Positions 55,541-64,000 of a stretch of DNA of 64,000 nucleotides are shown here, in pieces; position 1 is the stretch's first letter; each line of letters begins with the position of its first letter. The stretch is from Colwellia sp. Lineage in GTDB: Bacteria > Pseudomonadota > Gammaproteobacteria > Enterobacterales > Alteromonadaceae. The stretch covers positions 41,140-105,139 of the forward strand of contig JABSOY010000016.1 of assembly GCA_013215385.1 (NCBI GenBank), given 5' to 3'. The notes below the pieces were generated by a model. It was not told the DNA's origin, did not search any database, and saw only the letters and a program-made list of their open reading frames with translations. Position numbers and translations under genes: made by a program.

Positions 55541-57355
55541 TTATTTAGGGCGAGAATCACGCTTACGCTCATTCTCTTTTAAAAGCTTTTTACGTATGCG
55601 AATACTTTTTGGTGTTACTTCAACAAGTTCATCATTATCAATAAACTCTAATGCTTGCTCTAATGACATAAGAATAGGCGGCGTTAAGGTTTGTGCTTCA
55701 TCAGTACCTGAAGAACGAACGTTAGTTAACTGCTTACCTTTAAGAGCATTTACGGTTAAATCGTTATCACGGCTATGAATACCAATGACTTGACCTTCAT
55801 AAACATCAATACCGTGCCCTATCATCATACGACCACGTGACTGTAAGTTGAATATTGCGTTTGTTAACGCTTTACCTGTTGCATTAGCAACCATCACGCC
55901 ATTTTTACGTTGGCCAATTTCACCACCTTTGTGAGGTCCGTATTCAAAGAACGTATGGTAAATTAAACCAGAGCCTGAGGTTAAGGTCATAAATTCAGTT
56001 TGAAAACCGATTAAACCACGACTCGGCATGATAAAGTCCATACGAATACGACCAGTACCATCTGGTGCCATATCAGTAAGTTCAGCTTTGCGAGTACCCA
56101 TTTTTTCCATGATAGAACCCTGATGTTGCTCTTCAACATCAATGGTTACTGTTTCATAAGGTTCTTGTATCTCGCCGTCAATTTCACGAATAATTACTTC
56201 AGGACGTGATACCGCTAACTCATAACCTTCACGACGCATGTTTTCAATTAAGATACCTAGATGAAGCTCACCACGACCTGATACTTTAAATTTATCTGGA
56301 TCATCAAGTTGTTCAACGCGTAACGCAACGTTATGTATTAACTCTTTGTCCAAGCGATCTTTGATGTTACGTGAAGTAACATACTTACCTTCTGTACCAC
56401 AAAATGGTGAAGTATTAACTTGGAAAGTCATGTTAATAGTAGGTTCATCAATCGACAATGCAGGTAAGCCTTCAACTTCTGTAGGGCAACAAACTGTGTC
56501 AGAGATTTTTAATTCACCTAAACCAGTAATAGCAATAATATCACCAGCAAAACCTTCATCGATATCGTGACGTTCTAGACCTAAGTAACCAAATACTTTA
56601 CCTACTTTAGCGTTATGTACGCCGCCATTAGCTAATTTTATCGTTACTTGTTGATTTGGCTTAACACTACCACGCTTAATACGACCAACACCGATTACGC
56701 CTAAGTATGAGCTGTAATCAAGTTGCGAGATTTGCATTTGGAATGCACCTTCAGGATCTGCATCTGGTGCCGGCACTTCTGCGATAATAGTATCGAACAA
56801 AGGTGTCATATCTGTACCAATAACCCCTTCTTCTAATGATGCCCAACCGTTAATTGCTGAAGCGTAAACCACTTTAAAGTCAAGTTGTTCATCAGTAGCA
56901 CCAAGGTTATCAAATAATTCGAAAACTTGATCCATAACCCAATCTGGGCGAGAACCTGGCTTATCAACTTTATTGATAACAAGTATTGGCTTTAAACCTT
57001 GAGCAAACGCTTTTTGCGTAACGAAACGCGTTTGTGGCATAGGGCCTTCTTGTGCATCAACAATCAATAGTACGGAATCAACCATTGACATAACACGCTC
57101 TACTTCACCACCAAAATCAGCATGGCCAGGAGTATCTACGATGTTTACACGGTAGTCGTTCCAGTTAACAGCGGTATTTTTAGCTAAAATAGTAATACCA
57201 CGTTCTTTTTCAATATCGTTTGAATCCATAACGCGCTCTTCAAGACCGCCTCGGGCGTCAAGCGTACCTGATTGTTCTAATAATTTATCAACCAAAGTTG
57301 TTTTACCGTGATCAACATGGGCAATAATGGCAACATTACGTAATTTATCTAACAC
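55541..57355 (-). CDS. typA: Translational GTPase TypA/BipA
   Basis: The 604-residue ribosome-associated GTPase, needed for growth at low temperature and for ribosome assembly. G1 is [20 protein letters not shown] (residues about 9-28), G3 [21 protein letters not shown]4 [11 protein letters not shown], then domain II and the TypA-specific C-terminal domain. Length agrees (E. coli 607). It starts at a GTG (57353-57355). Divergent from glnA, the classic gammaproteobacterial arrangement. Confidence 0.97.
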   Translation of the reverse strand: MLDKLRNVAIIAHVDHGKTTLVDKLLEQSGTLDARGGLEERVMDSNDIEKERGITILAKNTAVNWNDYRVNIVDTPGHADFGGEVERVMSMVDSVLLIVDAQEGPMPQTRFVTQKAFAQGLKPILVINKVDKPGSRPDWVMDQVFELFDNLGATDEQLDFKVVYASAINGWASLEEGVIGTDMTPLFDTIIAEVPAPDADPEGAFQMQISQLDYSSYLGVIGVGRIKRGSVKPNQQVTIKLANGGVHNAKVGKVFGYLGLERHDIDEGFAGDIIAITGLGELKISDTVCCPTEVEGLPALSIDEPTINMTFQVNTSPFCGTEGKYVTSRNIKDRLDKELIHNVALRVEQLDDPDKFKVSGRGELHLGILIENMRREGYELAVSRPEVIIREIDGEIQEPYETVTIDVEEQHQGSIMEKMGTRKAELTDMAPDGTGRIRMDFIMPSRGLIGFQTEFMTLTSGSGLIYHTFFEYGPHKGGEIGQRKNGVMVANATGKALTNAIFNLQSRGRMMIGHGIDVYEGQVIGIHSRDNDLTVNALKGKQLTNVRSSGTDEAQTLTPPILMSLEQALEFIDNDELVEVTPKSIRIRKKLLKENERKRDSRPK

Positions 57356-57557
57356 TGGCTTTACTCACTTTCTTTAAAGACTTTTTCATCAAAAGAATAT
57401 AGGGCTATAATTGGGCGCGGATTATACAGTAAATAAGCACATAAATACAGCGACAAATATTTCAGAGCATATTCAAATAGCAAAGCATAAAGTTTAATGC
57501 ATTGCTATACTCCTAAGCACCAAAATAACTCACACGCACCACCATAACTCATCATGC

Positions 57558-57572
57558 GCACCAATGTAGTGC
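57558..57572. promoter_or_regulatory. NtrC (GlnG) box upstream of glnA
   Basis: GCACCAATGTAGTGC matches the NtrC consensus GCACY-N5-GGTGC with one mismatch (AGTGC). It lies about 54 bases upstream of the -24 element and about 127 bases before the glnA start codon. Confidence 0.7.
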
Positions 57573-57623
57573 AACACTGAATTCAACCATAAGTTAAGCC
57601 CTTATATATAAAGAGTTTTTCTA

Positions 57624-57640
57624 TTGGCATGAATTTCGCT
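57624..57640 (+). promoter_or_regulatory. Sigma-54 promoter of glnA
   Basis: TTGGCATGAATTTCGCT carries the -24 GG (57626-57627) and -12 GC (57638-57639) with exactly 10 bases between them, as in sigma-54 promoters. Consensus TTGGCAC-N5-TTGCW is approximated. The expected start is about 57651, 48 bases before the glnA ATG. Confidence 0.75.
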
Positions 57641-57698
57641 TATTGCCAAGCACGCTGAATGCAAACGTATTTTATTTTACAGACACTGGAGACTTTAC

Positions 57699-59105
57699 AT
57701 GTCACAAGCAGTATTAGATCTAATCAAAGACAACGATGTTAAATTTGTTGACCTACGCTTTACAGATTCAAAAGGTAAAGAGCAACACATTTCAATTCCT
57801 CATCATCAAGTAAATGAAGACTTTTTTGAAGATGGAAAAATGTTTGATGGTTCTTCTATCGAAGGCTGGAAAGGCATTAATGAGTCAGATATGGTGATGA
57901 TGCCAGACGCATCTACAGCAGTTTTAGACCCGTTTACTGATGCTGTTACTTTAAATTTACGTTGTGACATTGTTGAGCCTGATACTATGCAAGGTTATAG
58001 CCGTGACCCACGTTCAGTTGCTAACCGTGCTGAAGAATACTTACGCAGCACAGGTATTGCAGATACTGTATTGATTGGTCCAGAGCCAGAGTTTTTCGTT
58101 TTTGATGACGTACGCTTCCATACAGATATGTCAGGCTCTTTCTACAAGATTGACGATAAAGAAGCTTCATGGAATTCAGGTACTGAATATGAAGAAGGCA
58201 ACATGGGCCACCGTCCTGGCGTTAAAGGTGGTTACTTCCCAACATCACCTGTTGATTCTTCACAAGACCTACGGTCAGCTATGTGTTTAGTCATGGAAGA
58301 GATGGGTTTAGTTGTTGAAGCTCATCATCACGAAGTTGCAACAGCTGGACAAAATGAAATTGCTTGTCGCTTCAATACTATGGTTAAGAAAGCTGATGAA
58401 GTACAGATTTACAAATATGTTGTCCATAATGTCGCACATGCTTATGGTAAAACAGCAACCTTCATGCCTAAGCCTTTAGTCGGTGATAACGGTACGGGAA
58501 TGCATGTTCACCAATCACTTGCTAAAAATGGCGTTAACCTATTCTCTGGTGATAAGTACGGCGGATTATCAGAAATGGCGATTTACTATATCGGTGGTAT
58601 CATCAAGCATGCTAAATCGCTTAACGCTTTCACCAACGCTTCGACTAACTCATACAAACGTCTTGTTCCTGGTTTTGAAGCCCCTGTTATGCTTGCATAT
58701 TCAGCACGTAACCGTTCAGCGTCTATTCGTATTCCAATTGTGCCAAGCCCTAAAGCTATGCGTATCGAAGTTCGTTTCCCTGATCCAACGATGAACCCTT
58801 ATTTGGGTTTCACAGCTATGTTAATGGCTGGCCTTGACGGTATCAAAAACAAAATCCACCCTGGCGATGCCATGGACAAAGATTTATATGACTTGCCAGC
58901 CGAAGAAGCAGCAGCTATTCCACAAGTATGTTCTTCATTAGAAGAAGCGCTTGATTCATTAGAAGCGGACAATGATTACTTAACAGCTGGTGGCGTGATG
59001 GATCTTGATATGATTAATGCATATATCCAACTTAAACGTGAAGAAGTAACATTACTAAATTCTACAACACATCCTGTTGAATTTGATATGTACTACAGCG
59101 TATAA
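57699..59105 (+). CDS. glnA: Glutamine synthetase, type I
   Basis: A 468-residue dodecameric enzyme that assimilates ammonium into glutamine using ATP. Typical motifs: [16 protein letters not shown] (about residues 51-66), the ATP/glutamate site [26 protein letters not shown], and the [11 protein letters not shown] segment. The adenylylation tyrosine is in [14 protein letters not shown] (Tyr about 396). Activity is expected to be controlled by GlnE and GlnB outside this window. Expression by sigma-54 and NtrC is supported by the sites upstream. A strong terminator follows. Confidence 0.99.
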   Translation: MSQAVLDLIKDNDVKFVDLRFTDSKGKEQHISIPHHQVNEDFFEDGKMFDGSSIEGWKGINESDMVMMPDASTAVLDPFTDAVTLNLRCDIVEPDTMQGYSRDPRSVANRAEEYLRSTGIADTVLIGPEPEFFVFDDVRFHTDMSGSFYKIDDKEASWNSGTEYEEGNMGHRPGVKGGYFPTSPVDSSQDLRSAMCLVMEEMGLVVEAHHHEVATAGQNEIACRFNTMVKKADEVQIYKYVVHNVAHAYGKTATFMPKPLVGDNGTGMHVHQSLAKNGVNLFSGDKYGGLSEMAIYYIGGIIKHAKSLNAFTNASTNSYKRLVPGFEAPVMLAYSARNRSASIRIPIVPSPKAMRIEVRFPDPTMNPYLGFTAMLMAGLDGIKNKIHPGDAMDKDLYDLPAEEAAAIPQVCSSLEEALDSLEADNDYLTAGGVMDLDMINAYIQLKREEVTLLNSTTHPVEFDMYYSV

Positions 59106-59130
59106 CATGCACTAAGTTATTTATTAATAA

Positions 59131-59157
59131 AAAAAGCTCACTTCGGTGAGCTTTTTT
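59131..59157 (+). terminator. Terminator after glnA
   Basis: AAAAAGCTCAC and GTGAGCTTTTTT form a perfect stem with a TTCG loop and a T-run. It separates glnA from DUF4124 and glnL, so those genes need their own promoters or readthrough. Confidence 0.95.
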
Positions 59158-59217
59158 GTGGAAAAAATACCAATAATTATATAAGTTTATAGTACGCCTT
59201 TTAAATGGAGCTAAACT

Positions 59218-59742
59218 TTGCGCCCTTTTTTATTGTTGTCCATGATTATCATCAGCACATTACTCGTCAGTAATGTCTTTGCGACTTCAACAAAAATATA
59301 TGTCTGGCGTAATGATGATGGAGTTTTGGTGTTCTCTGATAGCCCTAAACCCGGAGCAGAAGAAGTTGAGATCAAAGAACCAAATAATATGTCGTCTATC
59401 GATACATCAGTTCTCGACATAACCCCTAAAGTTATCAAAGAAGATTATGAGGTCGAAATAAACCAACCTGCGATGAATGCGACGATCAGAGATAATACCG
59501 GCTCCGTTTATGTTGCAGGTCGTATCAAACCTATTTTCAAAAGAGGCTTAAAAATTCAATTATATTTGGATGACAAACCTTATGAAAAACCCCAACCACA
59601 TTCTATGTTTGTGCTAAGAAATATCGATCGCGGCGAACATATCATTAAAATGAAATTACTCAACGAAAAAGGCAAGGTAATTGCATCATCTAAGCCTATA
59701 ACCTTCTATATGCACAGAGCATCGGTTAATAAAGCTAATTAG
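59218..59742 (+). CDS. DUF4124 domain protein
   Basis: A 174-residue exported protein. The signal peptide (about 1-20, ending NVFA) is followed by the DUF4124 core KIYVWRNDDGVLVFSDSPKP, and a C-terminal Ig/cadherin-like beta region (GSVYVAGRIKPIFKRGLKIQ, then DKPYEKPQPHSMFVLRNIDR). Proteins of this family typically lie between glnA and glnL in alteromonads, as here. The start is a TTG (59218) with GGAG seven bases upstream. Function unknown. Confidence 0.88.
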   Translation: MRPFLLLSMIIISTLLVSNVFATSTKIYVWRNDDGVLVFSDSPKPGAEEVEIKEPNNMSSIDTSVLDITPKVIKEDYEVEINQPAMNATIRDNTGSVYVAGRIKPIFKRGLKIQLYLDDKPYEKPQPHSMFVLRNIDRGEHIIKMKLLNEKGKVIASSKPITFYMHRASVNKAN

Positions 59743-59793
59743 TTAAAATGCAGTGCATCATGCACCAAAAGTAACTACACTAATATTTTATTC

Positions 59794-59808
59794 GCACTGT
59801 TTTGGTGC
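59794..59808. promoter_or_regulatory. Perfect NtrC (GlnG) box before glnL
   Basis: GCACTGTTTTGGTGC matches GCACY-N5-GGTGC exactly. It overlaps the ribosome binding region of glnL (AAGGG 59809-59813). In enteric bacteria the equivalent site lets NtrC-P repress glnLG. A second candidate, GTGCATCATGCACC, lies upstream at about 59753-59766. Confidence 0.8.
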
Positions 59809-59819
59809 AAGGGTTTTTT

Positions 59820-60914
59820 ATGTCTAGCGATACCAATCGTGTTCAGCAGTTAAAATTAAGCTATCAGCAAAAATTGCCCAACCAAATGGTGACCGCAGTT
59901 GTAGTGCTGGACAGCAAACTTAATATTAAATATGTAAACCCAGCCGCTGAAGCTTTACTGGTTAAGAGTTTTAATAAATTATATAACTTACCGATTACGA
60001 CCGTATTTTATAATTCCCCGATAAAAAATACTCGCTTGGAGCAGCTGTTAACCTCAGGACAAGAATTTAGTGATAGTGACGTAACGATTGAATTTTTTGA
60101 TCATAGACGCATTACTGTAGAAATTACAGCATCGTCCGTTGAGTTTAGTAAACAGGCCCATATTTTATTAGAATTCAAGCAAATAGATCAACAAAAACAG
60201 ATGAGTATCGAGGCATTCCAAAATCAACAATGGGAATCATCCCGCGATTTGATACGAGGTCTTGCTCATGAAATTAAAAATCCACTGGGTGGTTTACGTG
60301 GTGCCGCACAACTGCTCAGTAAAGAGCTCACTCCAGGACAACAAGAATATACGGAAATGATTATTGAACAAGCAGATCGGCTAACAAACTTAGTTGATAA
60401 ACTTTTAGGCCCCAATCAACTGCCTCAGATGGCCGTTCAAAATATTCATATTGTTTTAGAGAAAGTATCGCAGTTAGTGAACTTTAACAATCCAAAAAAA
60501 ATCAAAATTAATCGAGATTATGATCCTTCCATCCCCGAAATAAATTTTGACCAAGACAAATTACAACAAGCTGTTTTGAACATCGTTAATAACGCCGTGC
60601 AAATAATCGATGGAAACTGCCAGATAACTCTTAAAACTAGAGCCGCAAGTAATAAGACTATTAATGGACGACGTGTGAAACTATGCGTTCAAATCAGTAT
60701 TATAGATAATGGTCCTGGTATTCCAGAAAAAATTCAAGATACATTATTCTACCCCATGGTATCAGCGCGCGATAATGGTACCGGATTAGGTTTATCTATT
60801 TCGCAAACTTTGATTCAGCAACATAAGGGTAAACTATCTTGTTATAGCCGCCCTGGTCATACTGAATTCTTAATTTTACTCCCAATACAAGAAGAGAAAA
60901 ATAATGAACATTGA
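59820..60914 (+). CDS. glnL: Nitrogen regulation sensor kinase GlnL (NtrB)
   Basis: A soluble PAS-histidine kinase of about 364 residues that phosphorylates NtrC when nitrogen is limiting, and dephosphorylates it through GlnB. PAS domain near residues 15-130 (MVTAVVVLDSKLNIKYVNPA), H-box GLAHEIKNPLGGLRGA with the phosphorylated His at about 149, N-box NIVNNAVQI, G-boxes IDNGPGIPE and GTGLGLSIS. The ATG at 59820 is chosen over a TTG at 59802. Overlaps glnG by 11 bases. The C-terminal LILLPIQEEK is typical. Confidence 0.96.
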   Translation: MSSDTNRVQQLKLSYQQKLPNQMVTAVVVLDSKLNIKYVNPAAEALLVKSFNKLYNLPITTVFYNSPIKNTRLEQLLTSGQEFSDSDVTIEFFDHRRITVEITASSVEFSKQAHILLEFKQIDQQKQMSIEAFQNQQWESSRDLIRGLAHEIKNPLGGLRGAAQLLSKELTPGQQEYTEMIIEQADRLTNLVDKLLGPNQLPQMAVQNIHIVLEKVSQLVNFNNPKKIKINRDYDPSIPEINFDQDKLQQAVLNIVNNAVQIIDGNCQITLKTRAASNKTINGRRVKLCVQISIIDNGPGIPEKIQDTLFYPMVSARDNGTGLGLSISQTLIQQHKGKLSCYSRPGHTEFLILLPIQEEKNNEH

Positions 60915-62310
60915 GCAAGTTTGGATAGTAGATGATGACAGCTCAATACGCTGGGTTTTAGAAAAAGCATTATCTGGCGCTAACATCACTTCAGCTTCTT
61001 TCGAGAAACCTGAAGACTTACTTATTGCGCTAGAGCATCAACAGCCTGAGGTCATTATTTCTGATATCAGAATGCCAAATATTGACGGCATAACCTTACT
61101 CGGTAAAATTAGTGCTGAGTTTCCTAATCTTCCAGTAATAATTATGACCGCCCATTCTGATCTTGATAGTGCTGTAAATGCTTATCAAAGTGGTGCATTT
61201 GAATATTTGCCAAAGCCATTTGATACCGATGAAGCTATTTCATTAACAAAGCGAGCACTTACTCACTCTCGTGAAAAAAATGCTAAACGTAAAAAAACAA
61301 TTGCGGTACCTGAATCAGTAGGAATTATTGGTGCAGCACCGGCGATGCAGGAAGTTTTTCGTGCAATTGGACGGTTATCCCGATCAAGTATCAGTGTCTT
61401 AATTAATGGTGAGTCGGGTACAGGTAAAGAATTAGTTGCTCATGCGCTTCATATGCACAGCCCTCGTTCAGATGCTCCGTTTATACCATTAAATATGGCT
61501 GCTATACCAAAAGATCTTATTGAGTCAGAACTTTTTGGTCATGAAAAGGGAGCTTTTACTGGTGCAAATTCGGTCCGACAAGGTCGATTCGAGCAAGCAC
61601 ATAAAGGTACATTATTTTTAGATGAAATTGGCGATATGCCATTAGATATTCAAACACGTTTATTACGTGTTTTAGCTGATGGACAATTTTATCGAGTAGG
61701 TGGACATTCGCCGATTCAAGTCGATGTTAGAATAATTGCAGCGACTCATCAAAATCTAGAAGTTCAAGTCAGTAATGGAGATTTTCGTGAAGACTTATTC
61801 CATCGGTTAAATGTTATAAGGATACAGTTACCAAGTTTGCGAGAACGAAAAGAGGATATTGAACAGCTGTCTAACCATTTCCTACACTTGGCCGCAAAAG
61901 AGCTGGAAGTAGAACAAAAGACCTTACACAAAAGTACATTAGCCTATTTACAGCAATGTACTTGGCCAGGAAATGTCCGTCAACTAGAGAACAGTTGTCG
62001 ATATCTTACTGTTATGGCTAGTGGTAAGGAAATATTATTGGATGATTTACCGAGCGAGTTATCTGAAAATAAACTCCAGCCAATTTCTTCTACTGAAGAT
62101 GCTAATTGGACCATTAATTTACAGCACTGGGTTGATGAACAATTGGCGCAAGGAAATAGTAATATTATAGACCATGCCTTACCTGAGTTTGAAAAAATAC
62201 TGTTAGAAAGAGCACTGCACTTTACACAAGGCAGAAAGCAAGAAGCAGCCAAAAAACTAGGTTGGGGAAGAAACACTTTAACGAGAAAATTAAAGGAGTT
62301 AGGGGTGTAA
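60904..62310 (+). CDS. glnG: Nitrogen regulation response regulator GlnG (NtrC)
   Basis: A 468-residue sigma-54 activator. The receiver domain has the phosphorylation Asp at about 54 (VIISDIRMPNIDG) and the Lys of YLPKPFDTDE. The AAA+ domain has Walker A NGESGTGKELVAHAL (about 167-181), GAFTGA at 217, and Walker B GTLFLDEIGDMPL. The C-terminal HTH (KQEAAKKLGWGRNTLTRKLK) ends GV. It should bind the NtrC boxes in this window and activate glnA. Overlaps glnL by 11 bases. Confidence 0.97.
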   Translation: MNIEQVWIVDDDSSIRWVLEKALSGANITSASFEKPEDLLIALEHQQPEVIISDIRMPNIDGITLLGKISAEFPNLPVIIMTAHSDLDSAVNAYQSGAFEYLPKPFDTDEAISLTKRALTHSREKNAKRKKTIAVPESVGIIGAAPAMQEVFRAIGRLSRSSISVLINGESGTGKELVAHALHMHSPRSDAPFIPLNMAAIPKDLIESELFGHEKGAFTGANSVRQGRFEQAHKGTLFLDEIGDMPLDIQTRLLRVLADGQFYRVGGHSPIQVDVRIIAATHQNLEVQVSNGDFREDLFHRLNVIRIQLPSLRERKEDIEQLSNHFLHLAAKELEVEQKTLHKSTLAYLQQCTWPGNVRQLENSCRYLTVMASGKEILLDDLPSELSENKLQPISSTEDANWTINLQHWVDEQLAQGNSNIIDHALPEFEKILLERALHFTQGRKQEAAKKLGWGRNTLTRKLKELGV

Positions 62311-62320
62311 ACCTTGCAGG

Positions 62321-62704
62321 TTAATTACTTTTGCAAGTTTCTCCATTACATTCTCGACAACTGTTACATAACTTCAAATTGATAAGGTGAGCAGCAACAA
62401 TTAAACTAGCACCAATAACGATAAAATATGGCTGAATATCTTCAGGAAAATCATGTTTTATCCAATAAATCCCTATACCTAAAAATAACAGGTAGAAAGG
62501 ATATATACGGCGGTGATACTTTTTAAATCCAGAGAATAATGCCACAGAACCTAATAATGCTGTGATTAACAAAAATATATGCTCCCAAGCATGATCAGCT
62601 AAAAAGCTTAAACCTAGTAAGGGTAATGCAGGCAATAGCACAGGTAATAAGATGCAATGTAATGCACAAAGTGATGTAGCTGTTATGCCAATACGATCAA
62701 GCAC
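62321..62704 (-). CDS. MerC domain-containing membrane protein
   Basis: A 127-residue protein with four likely transmembrane helices of the MerC family. A Cys pair lies in TM1 (SLCALHCILLPVLLPALPL) and a cysteine-rich tail LCNSCRECNGETCKSN follows the last helix. MerC proteins transport mercuric ion, but many such chromosomal members sit outside mer operons and their metal is unknown. No merR or merA is nearby. The start is a GTG (62702-62704) with AGGGA upstream. Convergent with glnG, 10 bases apart. Confidence 0.88.
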   Translation of the reverse strand: MLDRIGITATSLCALHCILLPVLLPALPLLGLSFLADHAWEHIFLLITALLGSVALFSGFKKYHRRIYPFYLLFLGIGIYWIKHDFPEDIQPYFIVIGASLIVAAHLINLKLCNSCRECNGETCKSN

Positions 62705-62789
62705 GACTTATTCCCTTTTCAATGTTAATTTATTTATATTAAGTGACAAAGTGAATACTATCACAATTGATATATTATCACAAAACTTT

Positions 62790-63773
62790 CTAGGCCCTAT
62801 CAATAGGAAAAGTGATTACTTTTTCGATACTATTTTTTTTCAATGCTAACATCATTAATCTATCTACTCCTAAAGCGACACCAGAACATTGTGGTAAACC
62901 CGACTGTAGAGCAGAAATAAAGTTTTCATCAATTTCTCGAACATTTAATCCTAGTTTTGTCCGTTTGTAGTTATCTTGTTCAAATCTATTTAATTGCACT
63001 TTGGCATCAGTTAATTCATCAAAGCCATTGGCCAACTCTATCCCATTAAAATAACATTCAAATCGTTTGGCAACCCGGTGATCATTAGTGCAAACTTGTG
63101 CTAATGAAGCTTGTGCAACAGGGAAGTTATAAACAAAACATGGAACATCTAAACCAATATTCGACTCAATTATTTCTGAAAAAATGAATTGTAATAATAA
63201 ATCACTATCATTCGATGTATATAGCCAATCCGCCGCTTTGTTATGAAGTTTAATAACAGCATACAGTTCATCAAAACTTGCTGTTAAGGGGTCTACTGAA
63301 ATGTGTCTTAAGAATAGCTCTTGATAACTAATTTTTTGACTTTGGGACGTACCTAATATCAGAATCAACAACTCATCGAGTTCAGCCATTAAATCATGCT
63401 GGTTGAAGCCTATACGATACCATTCTAACATTGTGAACTCAGGATTATGATTCTGACCTGATCCTTCATGACGAAACGCTTTACAAATTTGATAAATACA
63501 GCCAAAACCTGATGCTAATAAGCGCTTCATATGGAACTCAGGTGACGTTTGCAAGTAATAAGTTTTTTCTTGATCTATATGGCTAGTTTGAAGGAAATTA
63601 TACTTTGAACAGAATGCATCTAAAAAAGGATCTGTAACTGTACCGACCGACAACGAGGGGGTTTCTACTTCAATAACATTTCTATCTTGAAAAAAATCTC
63701 TTATTTGTGCAATTAAATTTGCTCTGGCTTTTGCATCATGCCAGCTTATTGTTGTTGACCACATCGTTTTCAT
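62790..63773 (-). CDS. epmA: Elongation factor P--(R)-beta-lysine ligase EpmA
   Basis: A 327-residue class II lysyl-tRNA-synthetase paralogue that attaches (R)-beta-lysine to elongation factor P. It lacks the anticodon domain. Visible motif 1 FFQDRNVIEVETPSLSVGTV, motif 2 KAFRHEGSGQNHNPEFTMLE and motif 3 GVALGVDRLMMLALKK. The FDELTDA segment is typical. It requires EpmB (a lysine 2,3-aminomutase) and EF-P, encoded elsewhere. It lies directly downstream of an rRNA operon terminator. Confidence 0.96.
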   Translation of the reverse strand: MKTMWSTTISWHDAKARANLIAQIRDFFQDRNVIEVETPSLSVGTVTDPFLDAFCSKYNFLQTSHIDQEKTYYLQTSPEFHMKRLLASGFGCIYQICKAFRHEGSGQNHNPEFTMLEWYRIGFNQHDLMAELDELLILILGTSQSQKISYQELFLRHISVDPLTASFDELYAVIKLHNKAADWLYTSNDSDLLLQFIFSEIIESNIGLDVPCFVYNFPVAQASLAQVCTNDHRVAKRFECYFNGIELANGFDELTDAKVQLNRFEQDNYKRTKLGLNVREIDENFISALQSGLPQCSGVALGVDRLMMLALKKNSIEKVITFPIDRA

Positions 63774-63874
63774 TCCATTTTTTCGGTCAAAGTATATACG
63801 ATAAACAACTAGTACGGCAATTTATCACTTAAGTAATCTTTTGCATTAATGCTAAATTTTTTTAAACAAAAAAA

Positions 63875-63902
63875 AAGCCCGACTCTTTCGAATCGGGCTT
63901 TA
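63875..63902 (-). terminator. Terminator of the rRNA operon
   Basis: On the minus strand AAAGCCCGATTC pairs with GAGTCGGGCTTT around a short loop, with one mismatch, followed by T7-8. It lies directly after the 5S rRNA 3' end. Confidence 0.93.
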
Positions 63903-63908
63903 TAATTA

Positions 63909-64000
63909 GGAGCCTAGCAATGACCTACTCTCACATGGGAACTCCCACACTACCATCGGCGCTAACACGTTTCACTTCTGAGTTCGGAATGGGATCAGGT
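63909..64000 (-). rRNA. rrf: 5S ribosomal RNA, 3' part
   Basis: The reverse complement reads like the 3' three quarters of 5S rRNA: CCGAACTCAGAAGTGAAAC, then GCGCCGATGGTAGTGTGGG and GTGAGAGTAGGTCATTGC. The 5' end lies beyond the window, so the gene is truncated by the window edge, not in nature. It implies a leftward rRNA operon with 23S and 16S to the right. Confidence 0.97.

Larger units (their letters stand above)
57356..57698. promoter_or_regulatory. typA/glnA divergent regulatory region
   Basis: This 343-base spacer contains the sigma-54 promoter and NtrC box of glnA, listed separately, and the typA promoter. A half site GCACC occurs at 57517-57521 and CGCACC at 57555-57561. A ribosome binding site (TGGAG) precedes glnA. 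Confidence 0.7.

Noticed and set aside
62321..62704. Mercury resistance operon
   Set aside because: Only a MerC-like protein is present; merR, merT, merP and merA are absent.
1..64000. Transposase, phage or integrative element
   Set aside because: No transposase, integrase or phage structural gene was recognised on either strand.

Overview
The window looks like a chromosomal segment of a low-GC marine gammaproteobacterium of the order Alteromonadales, most like Colwelliaceae (Colwellia or Thalassotalea type). The evidence is the AT-rich intergenic DNA, frequent TTG starts, a hutC-hutH-hutU cluster beside divergent hutI, a glnA-DUF4124-glnL-glnG block, the yihY-pip-dtd-yiiD neighbourhood, a PEP-CTERM protein and several small proteins of marine alteromonads. 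The genus is inferred from protein character, not from a database search. No phage, insertion sequence, CRISPR array or tRNA was found. A partial 5S rRNA closes the right edge.

Layout. 1-7.4 kb: a PEP-CTERM surface protein, an HU histone-like protein, a small Cys-rich unknown, a periplasmic solute-binding protein, and a rhodanese / NIPSNAP / GNAT run divergent from a LysR regulator. The NIPSNAP gene carries a frameshift. 7.4-11.6 kb: a LysR/SDR divergent pair, then a bufferin-type RiPP operon (DUF2282 precursor, DUF692/MNIO enzyme, DUF2063 partner) and a loosely packed stretch with an unlisted 58-residue ORF. 11.6-16.3 kb: MYG1 protein, a CPXCG protein, two unknown probably soluble proteins and a tandem solute-binding-like protein. 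16.3-25.5 kb: Zur, an M1 peptidase with a coupled DUF6702 gene, CheX, alr-dnaB, and an ECF sigma / anti-sigma-like / DUF4097 operon. 25.6-31.6 kb: a short intergenic repeat, rpmE, priA, an SPOR protein, hslVU, and a DUF971 protein. 31.6-38.5 kb: a chemoreceptor, two GGDEF/EAL proteins (one with both domains degenerate) and rraA. 38.6-44.4 kb: histidine utilisation genes with two HutC operators. 44.4-55.3 kb: an unknown TonB/TolA-like protein, a broken XRE-membrane regulator, an NfeD/SPFH operon, the yihY-pip-dtd and yiiD genes, and a set of very small proteins. 55.5-64 kb: typA, the nitrogen control block with a sigma-54 promoter and NtrC boxes, a MerC-like protein, epmA and the 3' end of an rRNA operon.

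How the genes work together. GlnL and GlnG sense and transmit nitrogen status and should drive the sigma-54 promoter of glnA, with a perfect NtrC box just before glnL for autoregulation. The Hut enzymes feed nitrogen from histidine into the same economy, although the last step (hutG or hutF) is not here. The bufferin operon is the most interesting accessory system: a secreted four-cysteine peptide, its MNIO modifying enzyme and partner protein, expected to bind metal in the periplasm. The sigma/anti-sigma/DUF4097 operon, SPFH/NfeD genes and PEP-CTERM protein are envelope functions.
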